Below, one piece after another: positions 1-12,119 of a DNA stretch of 64,000 nucleotides (position 1 is the stretch's first letter; every line of letters begins with the position of its first letter). The notes under the pieces were generated by a model. It was not told the DNA's origin and made no database searches. It saw nothing but the letters and a program-made list of their open reading frames with translations. Location of the stretch: positions 5,285,501-5,349,500 of the forward strand of contig JAUIMM010000088.1 of the NCBI GenBank assembly GCA_031769625.1. The letters are read 5' to 3'. This DNA is from Taudactylus pleione (taxonomy: Eukaryota; Chordata; Amphibia; Anura; Myobatrachidae). The position numbers were made by a program, and so were the translations under genes.

Positions 1-966
1 TATTAACCCTCTCCAGCAAGGGAAGACTTACAAAGCAGCCTGATCAATCAGCATCAGTACCGCCTTCCATAGCCTTATAGAGAGACCTACACAGAACCAG
101 CTCCATCATCCATGTCTCTCGCAGAGGAGACCTGCTTCAGTCCTTCCCAGAGACGTATCTCGCACACAGACACTTTCGTACTGGAATATAATGATATGTG
201 TATATAGCTGCCAGGGATGCTTTACTGATGATGAGCAGGTGCTAATCGCACCATGCTGATACATTACTGCACTTTGTCGCCTTGTTTGCACTGAAATTAT
301 GACTAGCTTACTAAAGGTTATATTGATTTTTGTTTATGCATTTTAAATGATCCTCCACAATACATATATAAACTCATAATACCCGAGTAAGTGAAAATTG
401 CCGTAAAGATGCAGAATTAAAGGTGCTACCCTGGACAGTAGATCAGAATTTTAAAAAAACAGGGGATACAAAGTTCCATGAACACATTCTTAAAGCCTGC
501 AAATGCCCCTGAACATTAGGGACAGTTGGTAACTGTGATGCAGCACAGCCAGCATAACGTCTATCACCAATTCTGCTGTTACCTGTGTGTGTCATCACTC
601 TGTAACCCTTGGACAGGGCTATGAAATATTAACTGAATGGCCACTCACCCGTGGAGATGGGGCTTCTCCCCTGGGGTCTGTCCTTTCCGGGCTTACAGTA
701 GCAGCAGATGATATCCTCACTCACCAGGGATCAGCCCATTAACCTCCTTGCCCTACTGGCCCAGACACAGATAGAGAACAAAGATACCATAGGGAGAAGA
801 GGAGTGAGGGCAGCCAGTATCATGGCACATCTATTACCAGGAGATAGCAAATGTTTATGGCCTAGGTTAAGAAAGATAGTCATCCAATAGGTAATAGACA
901 AGTAACAAAATAAAATAGTCAACCAGAATGTTATTGGGAGTAAATAATAATTGTACATTATACACT
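1..966. other. No recognisable gene or repeat
   Basis: I see no coding region, tandem repeat or terminal inverted repeat that I can support here. The few open frames are short (about 60-75 codons), have no family resemblance, and overlap on opposite strands, as chance frames do. Confidence 0.5.
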
Positions 967-1536
967 GGGCCTGATTTAGATTAGCATGCTAACTGCACCC
1001 TCTGCCCATGTTCATGTAGTCAAGCGATTATTTGGTACTGTGCATGCACAAAATATTCTGAAAACCCCTGTGGTGCATACCTTACCCTGAGTGTGCCTCA
1101 AATGCGCTGTTGCTTATGGGGCCGCTGGTATCAGAGATGATGAGGGAAACCCATGGGCGTTCCAGTGTGGCGACTGGTAGGTGGTCTGAAGTGAACGCAA
1201 AAAAACCATTGCATGGGCGTGTCAACGAAAGCGTCTGTGTTCCCGCCACCGAGCTGCAGCCACAGTGGCCATGTTCAGAAGAAGACCCTGCACCTGCCAT
1301 AGGACAGGTGAAAATGTTGATGGTGCACATGATGGCGCACACGGATCGTCCTGGATCACTGGCGGTGTTAGAGCATGCAGCGAAGCTGACAATGGGCGTT
1401 TCAGTACTTACACATTCAGGTGCACACCAGTACATGAAGGGAGGGCTGAAACTAGCATTTGCATATTTTTGCAGCCATGACTCCACAAACATACACACCA
1501 GCAGCTGCAACTGCGTGCACCTCTGAATCAGGCCCA
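967..1536. mobile_element. GGGCC-ended short DNA transposon (Harbinger-like)
   Basis: The left end starts GGGCCTGATTTAGA and the right end finishes TCTGAATCAGGCCC, so the ends are inverted repeats with one mismatch. Flanking bases are ACT on the left and AGT on the right, so I see no direct target duplication. The same end sequence recurs at 22840, 53028 and 54636 in elements that do have 3-bp duplications, which suggests a Harbinger-type non-autonomous family. A 138-codon and a 167-codon frame overlap on opposite strands inside it and look like chance frames. Confidence 0.65.
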
Positions 1537-2480
1537 GTATGTGCAATCTCTCCAGCAACGAATAGGCTATAAATCTCACTGACATGCTTGAATTATATTC
1601 TCACTAACTAACAATGCAATGAATGATTAATAGTGATGGCGATCTGTTGGTAGAGCACTTTATAGAAGCCGAGTCTCGCATTTAGCTATAGAATTCAGAA
1701 GTCAAGCTTATAATCTGGTTGAATTCAGGTAAGATGATAATGATGTTCTCAATAATACTTATTGGCAACAATGCAGCGATAACATAGATTTTCTATTGCC
1801 GCTGATCTCAGCGATAGAAAATTAGTTGTTTATGCCATTTCTGAATAAAATATCACTGGTGATACTGGCTGGCAGTCAGGGCCGGCCCCAGGTCTACTCG
1901 CTAGTCTGTGTTCGCTAGTAGCCTGCCGATTTTAGCATTGTGCGCATGCGTACGCATCACAGTGCGCGTGCGTGAACCACTGCAAGAGTTTGGGAAGCAT
2001 CACTCACTGCGCATAGACTACCCAGCAGAGTGAGCGACAGGAGAAGCCGTTTGTGGGTGGTGACAGGGGCTGGCCACTATAAATGGGGGAGAGGAGGTGC
2101 GAACGCAGGCATGCCGGAGCGTCTCAACGCCATTTCAGAGGCGTGCATAATTAAGAGGCATTGTTATAGTACACGTCATCTGACTGGTTTTTACATTGAA
2201 GTGCTCGCAGTGCTTACGGCAGTGTATGGTCAGCCACAAGCGATGCAATCGCATCTATTGGTACTTGATGTACCGATGGTTGCATACACTTCCTGTAGAT
2301 GACGTGCGCAAGTGGGCGTCTTAAGACAGGCTGGTGGGAGTCTGCATACACAGAGCAATCGCACGCCAATACATAGAGGGTGTGCTAATGCCTTGCCATG
2401 CGATCACCTGTCTTCCCAAATTTGCATACGCATCGTGCGAGTGAACGCATCTAGCGAGCGGATCTGAATGAGCTCCCCAG
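1537..2480. other. Unassigned repeat-like sequence
   Basis: A possible hAT-type left end (CAGGGCCGGCCCCAGG) begins at 1877, but I could not find a matching right end with an 8-bp duplication. The GC- and CG-rich stretch 1930-2480 resembles the interior of a short non-autonomous transposon. No supported gene is present. Confidence 0.35.
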
Positions 2481-2514
2481 TGCGATAAATTATGGAGCAT
2501 CCCCTTCTCCCTTA

Positions 2515-2665
2515 TATTGTCCTCCACAGGAAAAAAAACACACACATTGGCCCCCATAGGAAAAAAAACATATTAATTGCCCCCACAGCAGGAAAAAAAT
2601 GAAACACACATTCATTGCCTCCAAAGGAAAAAAAATAAAACACATATTCATTGCCCCCACAGAAG
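2515..2665. repeat. A-rich minisatellite, about 30-bp unit
   Basis: Four to five imperfect units have the form CCCCACAGGAAAAAAAAC followed by ACATTCATTG. The same core recurs in reverse complement at 25420-25930 and, in altered form, in the array at 33940-36885. This looks like the ancestral, little-expanded form of that minisatellite. Confidence 0.75.
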
Positions 2666-2680
2666 ACTGACCTGACATGT

Positions 2681-4690
2681 CAGACTCAGAGACTAGTTGT
2701 AGTTGTCATGGTGGAAGATAGGATTGCCAGAGCTGTTACACAGCAGAACTAGTTGCACTTCAAATTGCAGACACAGTAGATGAGAGGGGCTCCTCCCGGT
2801 TTTACCCTTGCCCTAAGTCGTGGGACACAGCAGCCTCAGTGACGGCAATGCACCGTGCAGGTGGGACAGCAGGCAGCTGCGTGACCTATAACATCACGCT
2901 GCCGCGTCTTCATTTATAGGCCATGGCTAGGGCCGCTTTTTAGCCACCTGGAAAAGCCCAGCGCTGCCCAGGCCAGATGTTAGCCCTGGCTGCAGAGGAT
3001 GCAGTGCTGCCTGCTGCTGGTGGTTGCAGCTAGCTCCCAGACCCGGTCCCTGGTGGCCACACTGCGCCCCCTATGGGGTGTCGCTCTCGTGCGGCCACCC
3101 CGCTGGAACAACCTTTGAGCTGGCTCTACTGGCAGCAGAAAGGATACAATTGTGCATGTATGACCAGACTTTGAAAACAATTGAAAGAAAAGTAAGTAAG
3201 AAAAGAAATAAGCATTTTCTCATATAAAATGTATCTCTTCTGCCATTCTGATATGGTACTCGTATTGCTGCAATCCTTACTATAATGTCTAACCCAGGCC
3301 TTACATCTCTTTGCTAATGAGGGGATAGCTCCTATGGTAGCCGTATCTCTGCCCAAAACACCCATTTTCACTGTAGATATAGCTTTCAGCACTTACTGTA
3401 AATGCATCAGTTTGTTAATACTGAAAATAGTTATCTATTAAATTAACTAATTGATAGTAGGCTTAGAATTGCTCAGTATCTCAAGTAATCCTAGCACAAT
3501 TCTGAGTCTAGGATGGGTCTCAGACATAACATTACAATACTGGTCTCAAAATCCATATTCTTAAATCACTGGTACTTAAGGGTCCATTAATCATCACTAA
3601 ACGACTTGTTACACATGCGGAAATGCAAGTACCCCATATTTTAGGTAACAGGCCATTCATCATCAGGGGTCCAATAGAACCACCTGACATTCAGCAAATT
3701 CCGAAAATGTAAAGTTTTTGGAGTTTGCCTGCGAGAATAAATGCCATCTTTAGATGGGCCTTGTTGTTGGAGCCCCGCTCCTTACTATGGGAAGGAGTTC
3801 AGGGGATGCAAAGAGGGATCAGTGCAGATCCCTCCGCCGCCACCTCACTGCCTCCCCAGAGGCTTTGCGCATGCGTGACCTAAGGTGATACATGCACAGA
3901 AGCCAGCGACGGGACAGGTATGTAGTGCTCCTACAAAAGTAGCAATGTTACTGATCACGGGGACAGATGCTTTTCGGAGCAAATGTCCCCGCACCGGAGC
4001 AATGCAGAATTGCTCCGGTGATTAGTATCCCCTGCGGCTAGTTGGTAAGTATGCCCCTGCGGCCCCCGATGATGATAAGACCCCTTAGTCCGTATTTGGA
4101 GGTCTCTGGTTCCACCATTGCATGGTTAGCTTGCTAGCACAATCCTCTCTCCAAGGTAACTCTCAACTTTCCACAAGCCTGTTGCTCTTATTTGTAGAAT
4201 TTGTAGTGTTCTATCAGAGGCTCCCATTAGGATGCTCCCACCATGGAGATAGAAGCAGCTATCCAGAGATAGTTATGCTGTCTTGCCTTCCTATCCCTCA
4301 CAGACAGGGATGCCGAGAGTGAGGGGTGATTACCTAACCTTGTTGTAGGAGCCTGGTGGGGCTGGGGTCAGCTGCTGACAAGGACAAATTGCAGTGCTGC
4401 GTATAGTATTTTTCTGTGTTTTTTTTTTATATGGAGGGGCGTGGTCACACCTTTTGGATTTGGCACCGTTCAGCTCTTGGCGGCCATACTCACAGTCAAT
4501 GTTCTCCCAGCAGCTAGTAACATAGAAACAGAACTGAAGGCTAAGGGTTGCAATAAATCTCCAAGCCAACTGGCAGGTACAGGATGGGTAGCGAGAGTTA
4601 CAACATCAAAGTAAAGTCACTGAATATGGCTTTGGGCCAACACACGTGGCCAGTTTGGCTTGCATGCACCTTCACTGGGGTTGGGTATGG
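2681..4690. other. No supported gene
   Basis: The stretch holds a GC-rich segment (2790-3110) that may be repeat-derived, then ordinary AT-rich sequence. Reading frames are short and overlap on both strands. I recognise no protein family. Confidence 0.4.
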
Positions 4691-5015
4691 GATGCCAGCG
4701 CTCGCCCTGACATGGTTAGGATACCGACACCTGTCGGTAGGTATCCTACCCCTTCTCCTACCTCTACCCCCGCCCCGCTGTCTAAACCTAACCCTCCCCC
4801 CCTAGAGCTTAAATCTAACCTCTCCCCAGCACCCTAATGCTAACCCTCCCCCCCAGGTGCCTAACCCTCCCCGTAGTGCCTAACCTTAACCCTCCCCCTA
4901 ACCCCACTGCTTACCTTCGGGATGCTGGCGGTCAGTATGCCGGCGCCCGGATTCTGACAGGTGTCGGGTTGCCGGCGCCGGTATTCTAAGCACTGGCATC
5001 CAATTTGCCGGGATT
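4690..5015. repeat. CCCTAA-rich repeat family copy
   Basis: A core of degenerate CCTAACCCTCCCCC units (about 4740-4920) is flanked by near-palindromic segments with motifs such as GGATACCGACACCTG and GCCGGCGCCGGTATTCTAA. The same architecture recurs around 6345-6575, 20760-20940, 22500-22790, 29620-31020, 37650-37760 and 43245-43880. It is probably a non-autonomous DNA transposon family. The telomere-like motif is part of the element and not a telomere. Confidence 0.6.
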
Positions 5016-5289
5016 ATGACCGCATCCTCTTCACTGTATAATCTGCCATTGTCTGTAAAAGTGCAAGAAGGTTGCTGCACCATCTCACAAAAGAAAGTCA
5101 TGCTTGTCATGAGCATCCACACATTTTCTGTGGTTGGGACATTGCATTTCAACAAGACAACCAACCCATCAAGAGATGAGTGGTTTATTCACAACCCAGC
5201 TATGATATCCTGCTCTATGAATGTATTGCTATTTAAAATAACTAGCTTCTTGGGACATGTGGTGTTATTTAAAGTAAATTTTAATTAAT

Positions 5290-5798
5290 GCATGGATAGC
5301 ATGATGCTGTAGTGTGCACGTCTGCACACTGGTGCCTTTTGCTAATGATCTTTTCCCGCGGAGTCCCATGCTGACAAGACATATTCATGAAACATTAGCC
5401 AACTTAGCTCTCTTGTAGTAAAGCTTCACATTCAGTTTTAGGAAGTAAACCAGAGGAAAATTGCAAAAATGTATTTCACCTTCTATGAATGGCGTGAAAC
5501 ATAGGCCTATCTAATGGGTGCAGAGTGTGTAGTGCACAAGTGCCCTTGCACCCAGGGCATACCAACTGGCTCTGTCATGTGAGTCACTCTCCTACGCGGC
5601 TCCATCTCCGGTGACAGCTTTGGAACGATGGAGCAGTGAAAGCAAATGTCAGCTACAGAGTATGCATAGTACCCGGAACTGGGACCGCAGGGAGAACAGA
5701 CTAGAGTGAATTATACTCCTCATACAGTATCACCTATATGATATAGGATAACAGAGAAAATCTAGGTCTGCTGTAAGTATGCTACCTGGCAATGGTAG
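5290..5798. other. No supported gene
   Basis: I find no recognisable coding region or structured repeat in this stretch. Confidence 0.4.
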
Positions 5799-5806
5799 CT
5801 ATACCT

Positions 5807-5917
5807 CAGGGGTCTTCAACCTTGGCCCTCCAGCTGCTGTGCAACTACACATCCCAGCATGCACTGCCACCTTTTTGATATAACAGCATGCTAAAACTAT
5901 GGCAGTGCTATACCTTT
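5807..5917. mobile_element. 111-bp hAT-type MITE, 8-bp TSD
   Basis: The element begins CAGGGGTCTTCAACCTTGG and ends GGCAGTG. The direct repeat ctatacct flanks it exactly (5799-5806 and 5918-5925). Its left half resembles the palindromic MITE at 8943-9098 (shared CTCCAGCTG and CCCAGCATGC motifs), but most of the right inverted repeat has been lost. The perfect 8-bp duplication fits a hAT-superfamily insertion. Confidence 0.8.
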
Positions 5918-5979
5918 AACAGCCTAGTACATGTGAGTGCAAATGAGTAATGGATGGATCAGTCTGTAACACACTATAA

Positions 5980-6654
5980 TATGTGTGTCCTCAGATGATA
6001 ATTGAATGAACAGTCAGTAGCAGCTCTTGAACACAGGTGGTATAGGTGAGAGAGACTGCATCCAGGAGGCTAGGTTTAGCAGACTGTAATGATGAATGGA
6101 TGCTTGCTGCTGAAGGCAGACAGAACACTGCTGTAAGGTAGCACCGAATACAACAGGTGTGCAGATAGTAATTCTTAGTTGCAGTATGGTGAGTGCAGGT
6201 GACAGGCTGAATCCACTGGAAGGAAAGCACTCAGGTGAAACAACAGAGAGAGTAGTACAGATACTGGAGCTCAGTTACTGGGAACCGCTTCTGTCACTGG
6301 AGACCAGGAGTCCAAGGAGACTTGTTGTACTGGCAGGTTGGGTACGGTATCCCAGCACTGATAATGTCAGCGGTCAGAATCCCAGCAGCATAATCCCGAA
6401 GGTTGGAAATCCCGATGCATGCAGTTAAGTATTGTAAACCTACTCCTAACAGTATCCGTAACCCACCTTTCCTGCAGCCTAAACCATCCCTCTCGCAGCC
6501 TAATTCTAACCCTCCCCCCACAGCCTAACCCTAACCTTCGCCTCTTGCAGCCTAACCCTAACCCTCCCCCTAGTTAATCATGACATGACTGGCCAGCAGA
6601 CATTGAATAGGCAGCACCAAGTAGGGTAAGAGGGTCAAAGTACCTGATTTGTGA
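5980..6654 (-). repeat. 3' LTR of the Ty3/gypsy remnant (interrupted)
   Basis: On the minus strand the pol remnant ends in a purine-rich tract (AGGGTGGGGGAC, about 6655-6666), directly followed by TGTCACAAATCAGG, the expected layout of a polypurine tract and LTR start. About 130 bp at 5985-6115 are repeated in the same orientation at 9165-9290, on the other side of pol. I read these as pieces of the two LTRs. A CCCTAA-rich repeat copy lies within it. The outer LTR edge is uncertain. Confidence 0.6.
6345..6575. repeat. CCCTAA-rich repeat copy inside the LTR
   Basis: Degenerate CCTAACCCTAACCCTCCCC units at about 6470-6575 are preceded by the short palindromic motifs typical of this family (TCAGCGGTCAGAATCCCAGC). 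It lies within the inferred gypsy LTR and is therefore probably a later insertion. Confidence 0.55.
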
Positions 6655-9150
6655 CAGTCCCCCACCCTATTATGGGTGACCCCATGGCATCTATTGGATT
6701 TTCAAGAAAATCCTTGTGGAATTCTTGAACAAGTGCAGGGGCATACACATCTGATGCTTTTATCCAAGAACATTCTCCTGGCCCATAGCCTTTCCAGTAG
6801 ATGAGTTAATGGAGTTGCCCTTGATGACAGCGAGAGTCCACGAATTTACTGACTTCATACTCTACTCCTCTTTGTGTTTGGATTTGTGGTTTGAGCAATG
6901 AAATATGGAATGTGTTAAGAATTCTCAGATTTTCCGGTAATTGCAGTTTATATGCCACCGGATTGCCGACGTTGTAGGATGGAATATGGCCCAAGAAAAC
7001 AAGAAGCCAATTTCATAGATAGTACCTATAAACGTAAGTATTGAGTAGATAGCCAGACTTGATCTTCAGGTTTCAGCATAGGAGCAGCTCTGCATTTTTT
7101 ATCAGCTCCTGTTCTGAAGCAGATCAAGACGGACCTTTTTCCAAGTTTCAGAAAAAAATGAAGTGTGGCTTCTGTCACTGGATTGGAATTTTTTGGAAAT
7201 GATTAAAGGCAGGAAGTCAAGGAGAAAGGCCTTATACAGTATGGAATGGTGAGGTCTTGCAAGAGGTATGATAGTGATTATTATGAGCAAATTCTGCCCT
7301 AGGCAACAAGTTCGACCAATCATTTTGGGAAGAGGATACATACAAACAATGACATTTTTCTAGATCCTGATTGACTCTTTTAGTCTGTCCATTAGTTTAA
7401 TGGTGATAACCCAAAGAAAAGTTACATTTTATTTGCATAACACCACACAGAGCTTGCCAGAAGTTGGTGACAAATTGGACTCCATGTAATCGAAAGACCT
7501 CTTTGGATAACCATGTAACTGAAAGATCTCTTTGATGAAGATTTGAGCCAAAACTGGAGCCAAAGATAGTCCTTTCAATTGAAAAAAATAGCCAATTCAG
7601 AAAAGCGATCCAGCACTACCCAGATAGTGTTGAACTAATTGGAAGCATGTAAATCGGTGATGAAATCCATTGATATATGTGTCCAAGAAATGTGGGGCAC
7701 TGGTAATGGCAACAAGAGACCTGCTGGGGCTTGTCTAGATACTATTTTCTGCACACATAGGACAAGTGGATACATAGTCTCTGAATGAGATAGGCCACCA
7801 GTAACCACGCTGAAGTAATTCTTGGACTTTCTGTACTCCAGCATGACCTGAGAAGCGAGATGCATGGACATAAGGGTTTTTTCCTCTAGGAGGGGTGCTC
7901 TTTGCAGAGGTGACTGCAGTAGAGGTTGGGTTAATAATAGGACGATCTTCAGAAAAAATATAACAGGATAGAGCATCAGCTTTTTATTGTTAGTCCCTGG
8001 ATGAAAGTTTATTTGGAATTCAAACCTGGAGAAAATTAGACCAGTGTGCTTGGTGAGGATTTACAAATTGTGCAGTTTTCAGATATTACACATTTCATGG
8101 TCAGTAAAAATGGTTATAGGAAATCCTTCTAGCAAATGTCTCCACTCCTGAAGTGCCAGTTTCATTGCCAACAACTCCTTTTCTACAACGATGACATATT
8201 TCATCTCAGCAGGAAGAAATTTCCTAGAGAAAAAGCTGCAAGGATGTAATTGTGAATCTTCTCCATACTGATATAATACACTGAGCAAGCATCAACTTCC
8301 AGTATAAATGTTTTTGAAGTATCAGGTTGATTAAGGATTGGGGCAGATATAAACGCTTGTTTGAGAAGATGGAAGGCATGTTGTGCTTCTTCAAACCAAT
8401 GTGAAGGATCAGCTCCATTGCGAGTTAATGCAGCCCTGGGAGCTGCCAAACTAGAATATCTGTGTTTGAATTTCCTGTGATTATTGGCAAACCCTAAGAA
8501 CCACTGGGCTCCTTTAAGGGCTGTAGGTTGTGGCCAATCAAGAATTGCTTGGACCTTGGAAGGGACCATCTCCAAACCAAAACCTGAAACGGTATAGCCC
8601 AGGAAAGGAATGGTTTTGACTTCAAACATACACTCTTCAAGCTTGCAGTTAAGCTTATTTGCTCTGAGTCTCTGGAGCACCTCTTTGATATGTAAATTAT
8701 GTTGTTGCAAATTTGGAGAGATGAGTATATCATCCAGATAAACTACTAGACAGACATAAAGCAAGTCGAAATATCTCATTAATTAAATTCTAAAAGACAG
8801 CAGGAGTGTTGCTAAGGGCAAAAGGCATACCAGGTATTCACAGTGGCTGTCACTAGTATTAAATGCTGTTTTCCACTCATCTACTACTCTGATTCTGATG
8901 AGATTATAAGCCCCCTGAAAGTACAACCTGGATAATATAGTTCAGTGTTGGCTAACCTTGACACTCCAGCTGTTGTGGAACTATATATCCCAGCATGCCC
9001 TGCCACAGTTTTAGCATGCCCTAATAGCAAAACTGTAGCAGTGCATGCTGGGTTATGTAGTTCCATAACAGCTGGAGTGTCAAGGTTAGCCAACACTGAT
9101 ATAGTTGCTCCCTTTACTCTGTCAAATAGTTCAGATATTAATGGAAGAGG
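6655..9150 (-). pseudogene. Ty3/gypsy pol remnant (RT-RNase H-integrase)
   Basis: Translation of the minus strand gives the order of Ty3/gypsy pol. The middle of RT (PLPLISELFDRVKGATI, 9099-9149) is followed, after a MITE at 8943-9098, by [10 protein letters not shown] and [12 protein letters not shown]. The RT active site VVYLDDILI lies near 8750 (YxDD present). RNase H follows ([13 protein letters not shown], then FTDHE, 8079-8230). Then come the integrase zinc-binding region and the start of the integrase core ([13 protein letters not shown], 7635-7980) and an integrase C-terminal fragment (VAYKLQLPENL, NTFHISLLKP, 6806-6994). Stops and frameshifts separate the pieces. Gag, protease and the RT N-terminus are absent: sequence upstream of 9150 jumps directly to LTR-like sequence. 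The element is dead. Confidence 0.9.
8943..9098. mobile_element. 156-bp palindromic hAT MITE, 8-bp TSD
   Basis: The ends are near-perfect inverted repeats of about 40 bp beginning CAGTGTTGGCTAACCTTGAC. The direct repeat atatagtt flanks the element exactly (8935-8942 and 9099-9106). It sits inside the gypsy RT coding sequence: reading resumes on either side when the MITE and one duplication copy are ignored. The 70-76 codon frames across it on both strands are products of the palindrome. Confidence 0.93.
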
Positions 9151-9164
9151 ATATCACCTGTGTG

Positions 9165-9290
9165 TCTGCAGATGACAGCTGAAGGACATAATAGTCAGTA
9201 GCAGCTCTTGAACACAGGTGGTATAGGTGAGAGAGACTACATGCAGGAGGCTAGGTATAGCAATCTGTAATGATGAATGGATCCTTCTAG
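9165..9290 (-). repeat. Partial 5' LTR of the Ty3/gypsy remnant
   Basis: This stretch repeats 5985-6115 in the same orientation (shared TCAGTAGCAGCTCTTGAAC and GGTATAGGTGAGAGAGACT) and adjoins the truncated RT. It is best read as a piece of the upstream LTR left after a deletion that removed gag, protease and the RT start. Confidence 0.6.
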
Positions 9291-9382
9291 CCTAATGAGG
9301 TGATAGTAGCTCATTTCTGTTCTTTTATCCTACCTTATACTAAGTACAGAGTTTAACTTGAATATTTGCCCATATGCAGAGA

Positions 9383-9720
9383 CAGGGGCATTTCTAGAGA
9401 GGAGGGGGCCCGTGTGCAGTCTCCATCACGAGCCCCCGCGTCTCCATCCGGCCGCCGGCAGGGCACTGAGCGGTGCGCGGCTAGCGCCGCACTTATAGAC
9501 TCTGGGCACTAGAGTCTATAGTGCATGCGCAGGTCACTGGGAAAATGGGCGTGGTGGCCATTTTCCCTGTACTGCGCATGCGCAAACGACGGGAAAATGG
9601 CCACGGCGGCCATTTTCAAGCTGCTTTGACAGCGCAGACACCGGCGCTGACATGGGACTCCGGAGAGTTAAGCATAATATGGGTACAGGGTGTGCGGTGC
9701 TGGCCCCCCCTGGACCCATT
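9383..9720. mobile_element. Possible hAT-type fragment
   Basis: CAGGGGCATTTCTAGAGAGG at 9383 resembles a hAT left end and matches, in reverse complement, the sequence finishing at 21948. No right end with a matching 8-bp duplication was found, so the element is truncated or my reading is wrong. Confidence 0.35.
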
Positions 9721-9764
9721 ATATTGCAAATAGATGTAACACTGAAATACATATAACTCTGCAT

Positions 9765-10020
9765 TGCTTGAAGAGGGAGAGTGTTAACTCACCTCTCCAG
9801 TGAATTGTACTCTCACTCTTTTGGCTCCTGACCAGCGCTTGCAATGCATCTGCGCCAGTCAGAACCAGCCCCCCCCCCCCTCCACAGCGGCTCCCGCAGC
9901 TCATTAAAAAAACTTTATTGTTTCTTGAATGCACAGTCCCTGGCCGTCGTTAACGACAGTTCAATGCATGTGGCAACGACAGCTGAAGCTGTCGGAACGG
10001 TTATTGCCAATGACCGTTTA
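9765..10020. repeat. Dispersed repeat, copy 1
   Basis: The motif GAGTGTTAACTCACCTCTCC, then CAATGCATCTGCGCC, CACAGTCCCTGGC and a run of short CGACAG-type inverted motifs, recurs in the same order and orientation at 52035-52260. I recognise no coding sequence; it is probably a fragment of a dispersed transposon. Confidence 0.6.
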
Positions 10021-10349
10021 TACATTTGCCTGCACATCGGCACCCTATTTTGAATATATGAGCGCAGATAATGAAGGCTTGCATGGCATCATTCTCCTCG
10101 CTTCCTTGCATTACTATATGCAGGGAAGTGGTAACTGCAACACTTAATGTGGCCAGTTACCGTTTTCCCCCTTATCGCCCCTTCATACATCTTCCTCACT
10201 ATCTGTTCTCTTGCCACTCATATTTCACTCCCTCTCAGCTGCTCTGTGGCGACCTCCAGCTTCCCTGTCTCAACAGATCCAACTGTCACTCAAGTGTTTT
10301 TTCTTTAAATCAATTATCACATTTTATTTAAAATGGCACTGACCTTGAT

Positions 10350-11890
10350 GCCCTCCTTCAAAATGGCACCTGCAAGGTATTGCACATACATGCTTACATG
10401 CGCACATGCACACACTACAAAATGGCACCTGCAAGGTATTGCACATACATGCTTACATGCGCACATGCACACACTACAAAATGGCACCTGCAAGGTATTG
10501 CACACATGCGCTTACATGCGCACATGCACACACTACAAAATGGCACCTGCAAGGTATTTCACACACACACGCTTACATGCGCACATGCTCACACTACAAA
10601 ATGGCACCTGCAAGGTATTGCACATACGCGCTTACATGCGCACATGCACACACTACAAAATGGCACCTGCAAGGTATTTCACACACGCTTACATGCGCAC
10701 ATGCACACACTACAAAATGGCACCTGCAAGGTATTTCACACACGCGCTTACATGCGCACATGCACACATTACAAAATGGCACCTGCAAGGTATTGCACAC
10801 ACACGCTTACATGCGCACATGCACACATTACAAAATGGCACCTGCAAGGTATTTCACATACACGCTTACATGCGCACATGCACACACTACAAAATGGCAC
10901 CTGCAAAGTATTGCACACACGCGCTTACATGCGCACATGCACACACTACAAAATGGCACCTGCAAGGTATTTCCCACACACGCTTACATGCGCACATGCA
11001 CACACTACAAAATGGCACCTGCAAGGTATTTCACATACACGCTTACATGCGCACATGCACACACTACAAAATGGCACCTGCAAGGTATTGCACACACGCG
11101 CTTACATGCGCACATGCACACACTACAAAATGGCACCTGCAAGTTATTGCACACACGCGCTTACATGCGCACATGCACACACTACAAAATGGCACCTGCA
11201 AGTTATTGCACACACACGCATACATGCGCGCATGCACACGCTACAAAATGGCACCTGCAAGGTATTTCACACACGCGCTTACATGCGCACATGCACACAC
11301 TAGAAAATGGCACCTGCAAGGTATTTCACACACGCGCTTACATGCGCACATGCACACACTACAAAATGGCACCTGCAAGGTATTGCACACACACGCATAC
11401 ATGCGCGCATGCACACGCTACAAAATGGCACCTGCAAGGTATTTCACACACGCGCTTACATGCGCACATGCACACATTACAAAATGGTACCTGCAAGGTA
11501 TTTCACATACACGCGCACATGCACACACTACAAAATGGTACCTGCAAGGTATATAACACACACGCTTACATTAGCACATGCACACACTACAAAATGGCAC
11601 TTGCAAGGTATTTCACACACACGCGCACATGCGCACATGCACACACTACAAAATGGTACCTGCAAGGTATATAACACACACGCTTACATTCGCACAGGCA
11701 CACACTACAAAATGGCACCTGCAAGGTATTTCACACACACGCTTACATGCGCACATGCACACACTACAAAATGGCACCTGCAAGGTATTTCACACACACG
11801 CTTACATGCGCGCATGCACACACTACAAAATGGCACCTGCAAGGTAATTCACACTCACGCTTACATACATGCATGCACACACACACTCTA
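10350..11890. repeat. 59-bp minisatellite, about 26 units
   Basis: Units start AAATGGCACCTGCAAGGTAT and continue with an alternating CA/CG/TG segment (CACACACGCGCTTACATGCG and CACATGCACACACTAC). Starts at 10361, 10420 and 10479 give a 59-bp period. Units differ by small changes (ttgcac or ttcac, acacgcg or atacat) and by a few shortened copies after about 11490. Because 59 is not a multiple of three and no unit creates a stop, all three plus-strand frames stay open over hundreds of codons. Those frames are a by-product and not evidence of a gene. Confidence 0.95.
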
Positions 11891-12119
11891 AAATTATCTT
11901 GATGCATTATGAATGAGGTGAACATATGGTTTACACAATCATGAGACAAAAAAAAGCACTTGACAGTACTGAGTTTATTTCATTGGAAACATTATTATTA
12001 TTTTTTAGTGTGTTGAAATGATATCAGAAATTTAGATGAGTCTCCATTTGAGTTACAAGTACCAGCCAAGCCTCATTCCCTCTGTATACTAATGTAGTGG
12101 AAGACCAGACCTCTTTTTG

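Noticed and set aside
1082..1585. 167-codon minus-strand gene
   Set aside because: It lies within the inverted-repeat-bounded element at 967-1536, overlaps a 138-codon frame on the other strand and resembles no family.
1877..3136. A hAT element starting CAGGGCCGGCCCC
   Set aside because: No right end with a matching octamer was found; a near-match to the octamer (ctggcagc at 3128) is not preceded by a CTG-type end.
10333..11674. Plus-strand frames of 407, 422 and 307 codons as a repeat protein gene
   Set aside because: They are three frames of one 59-bp repeat without stops; the length is set by the repeat and no promoter, signal peptide or domain supports coding.
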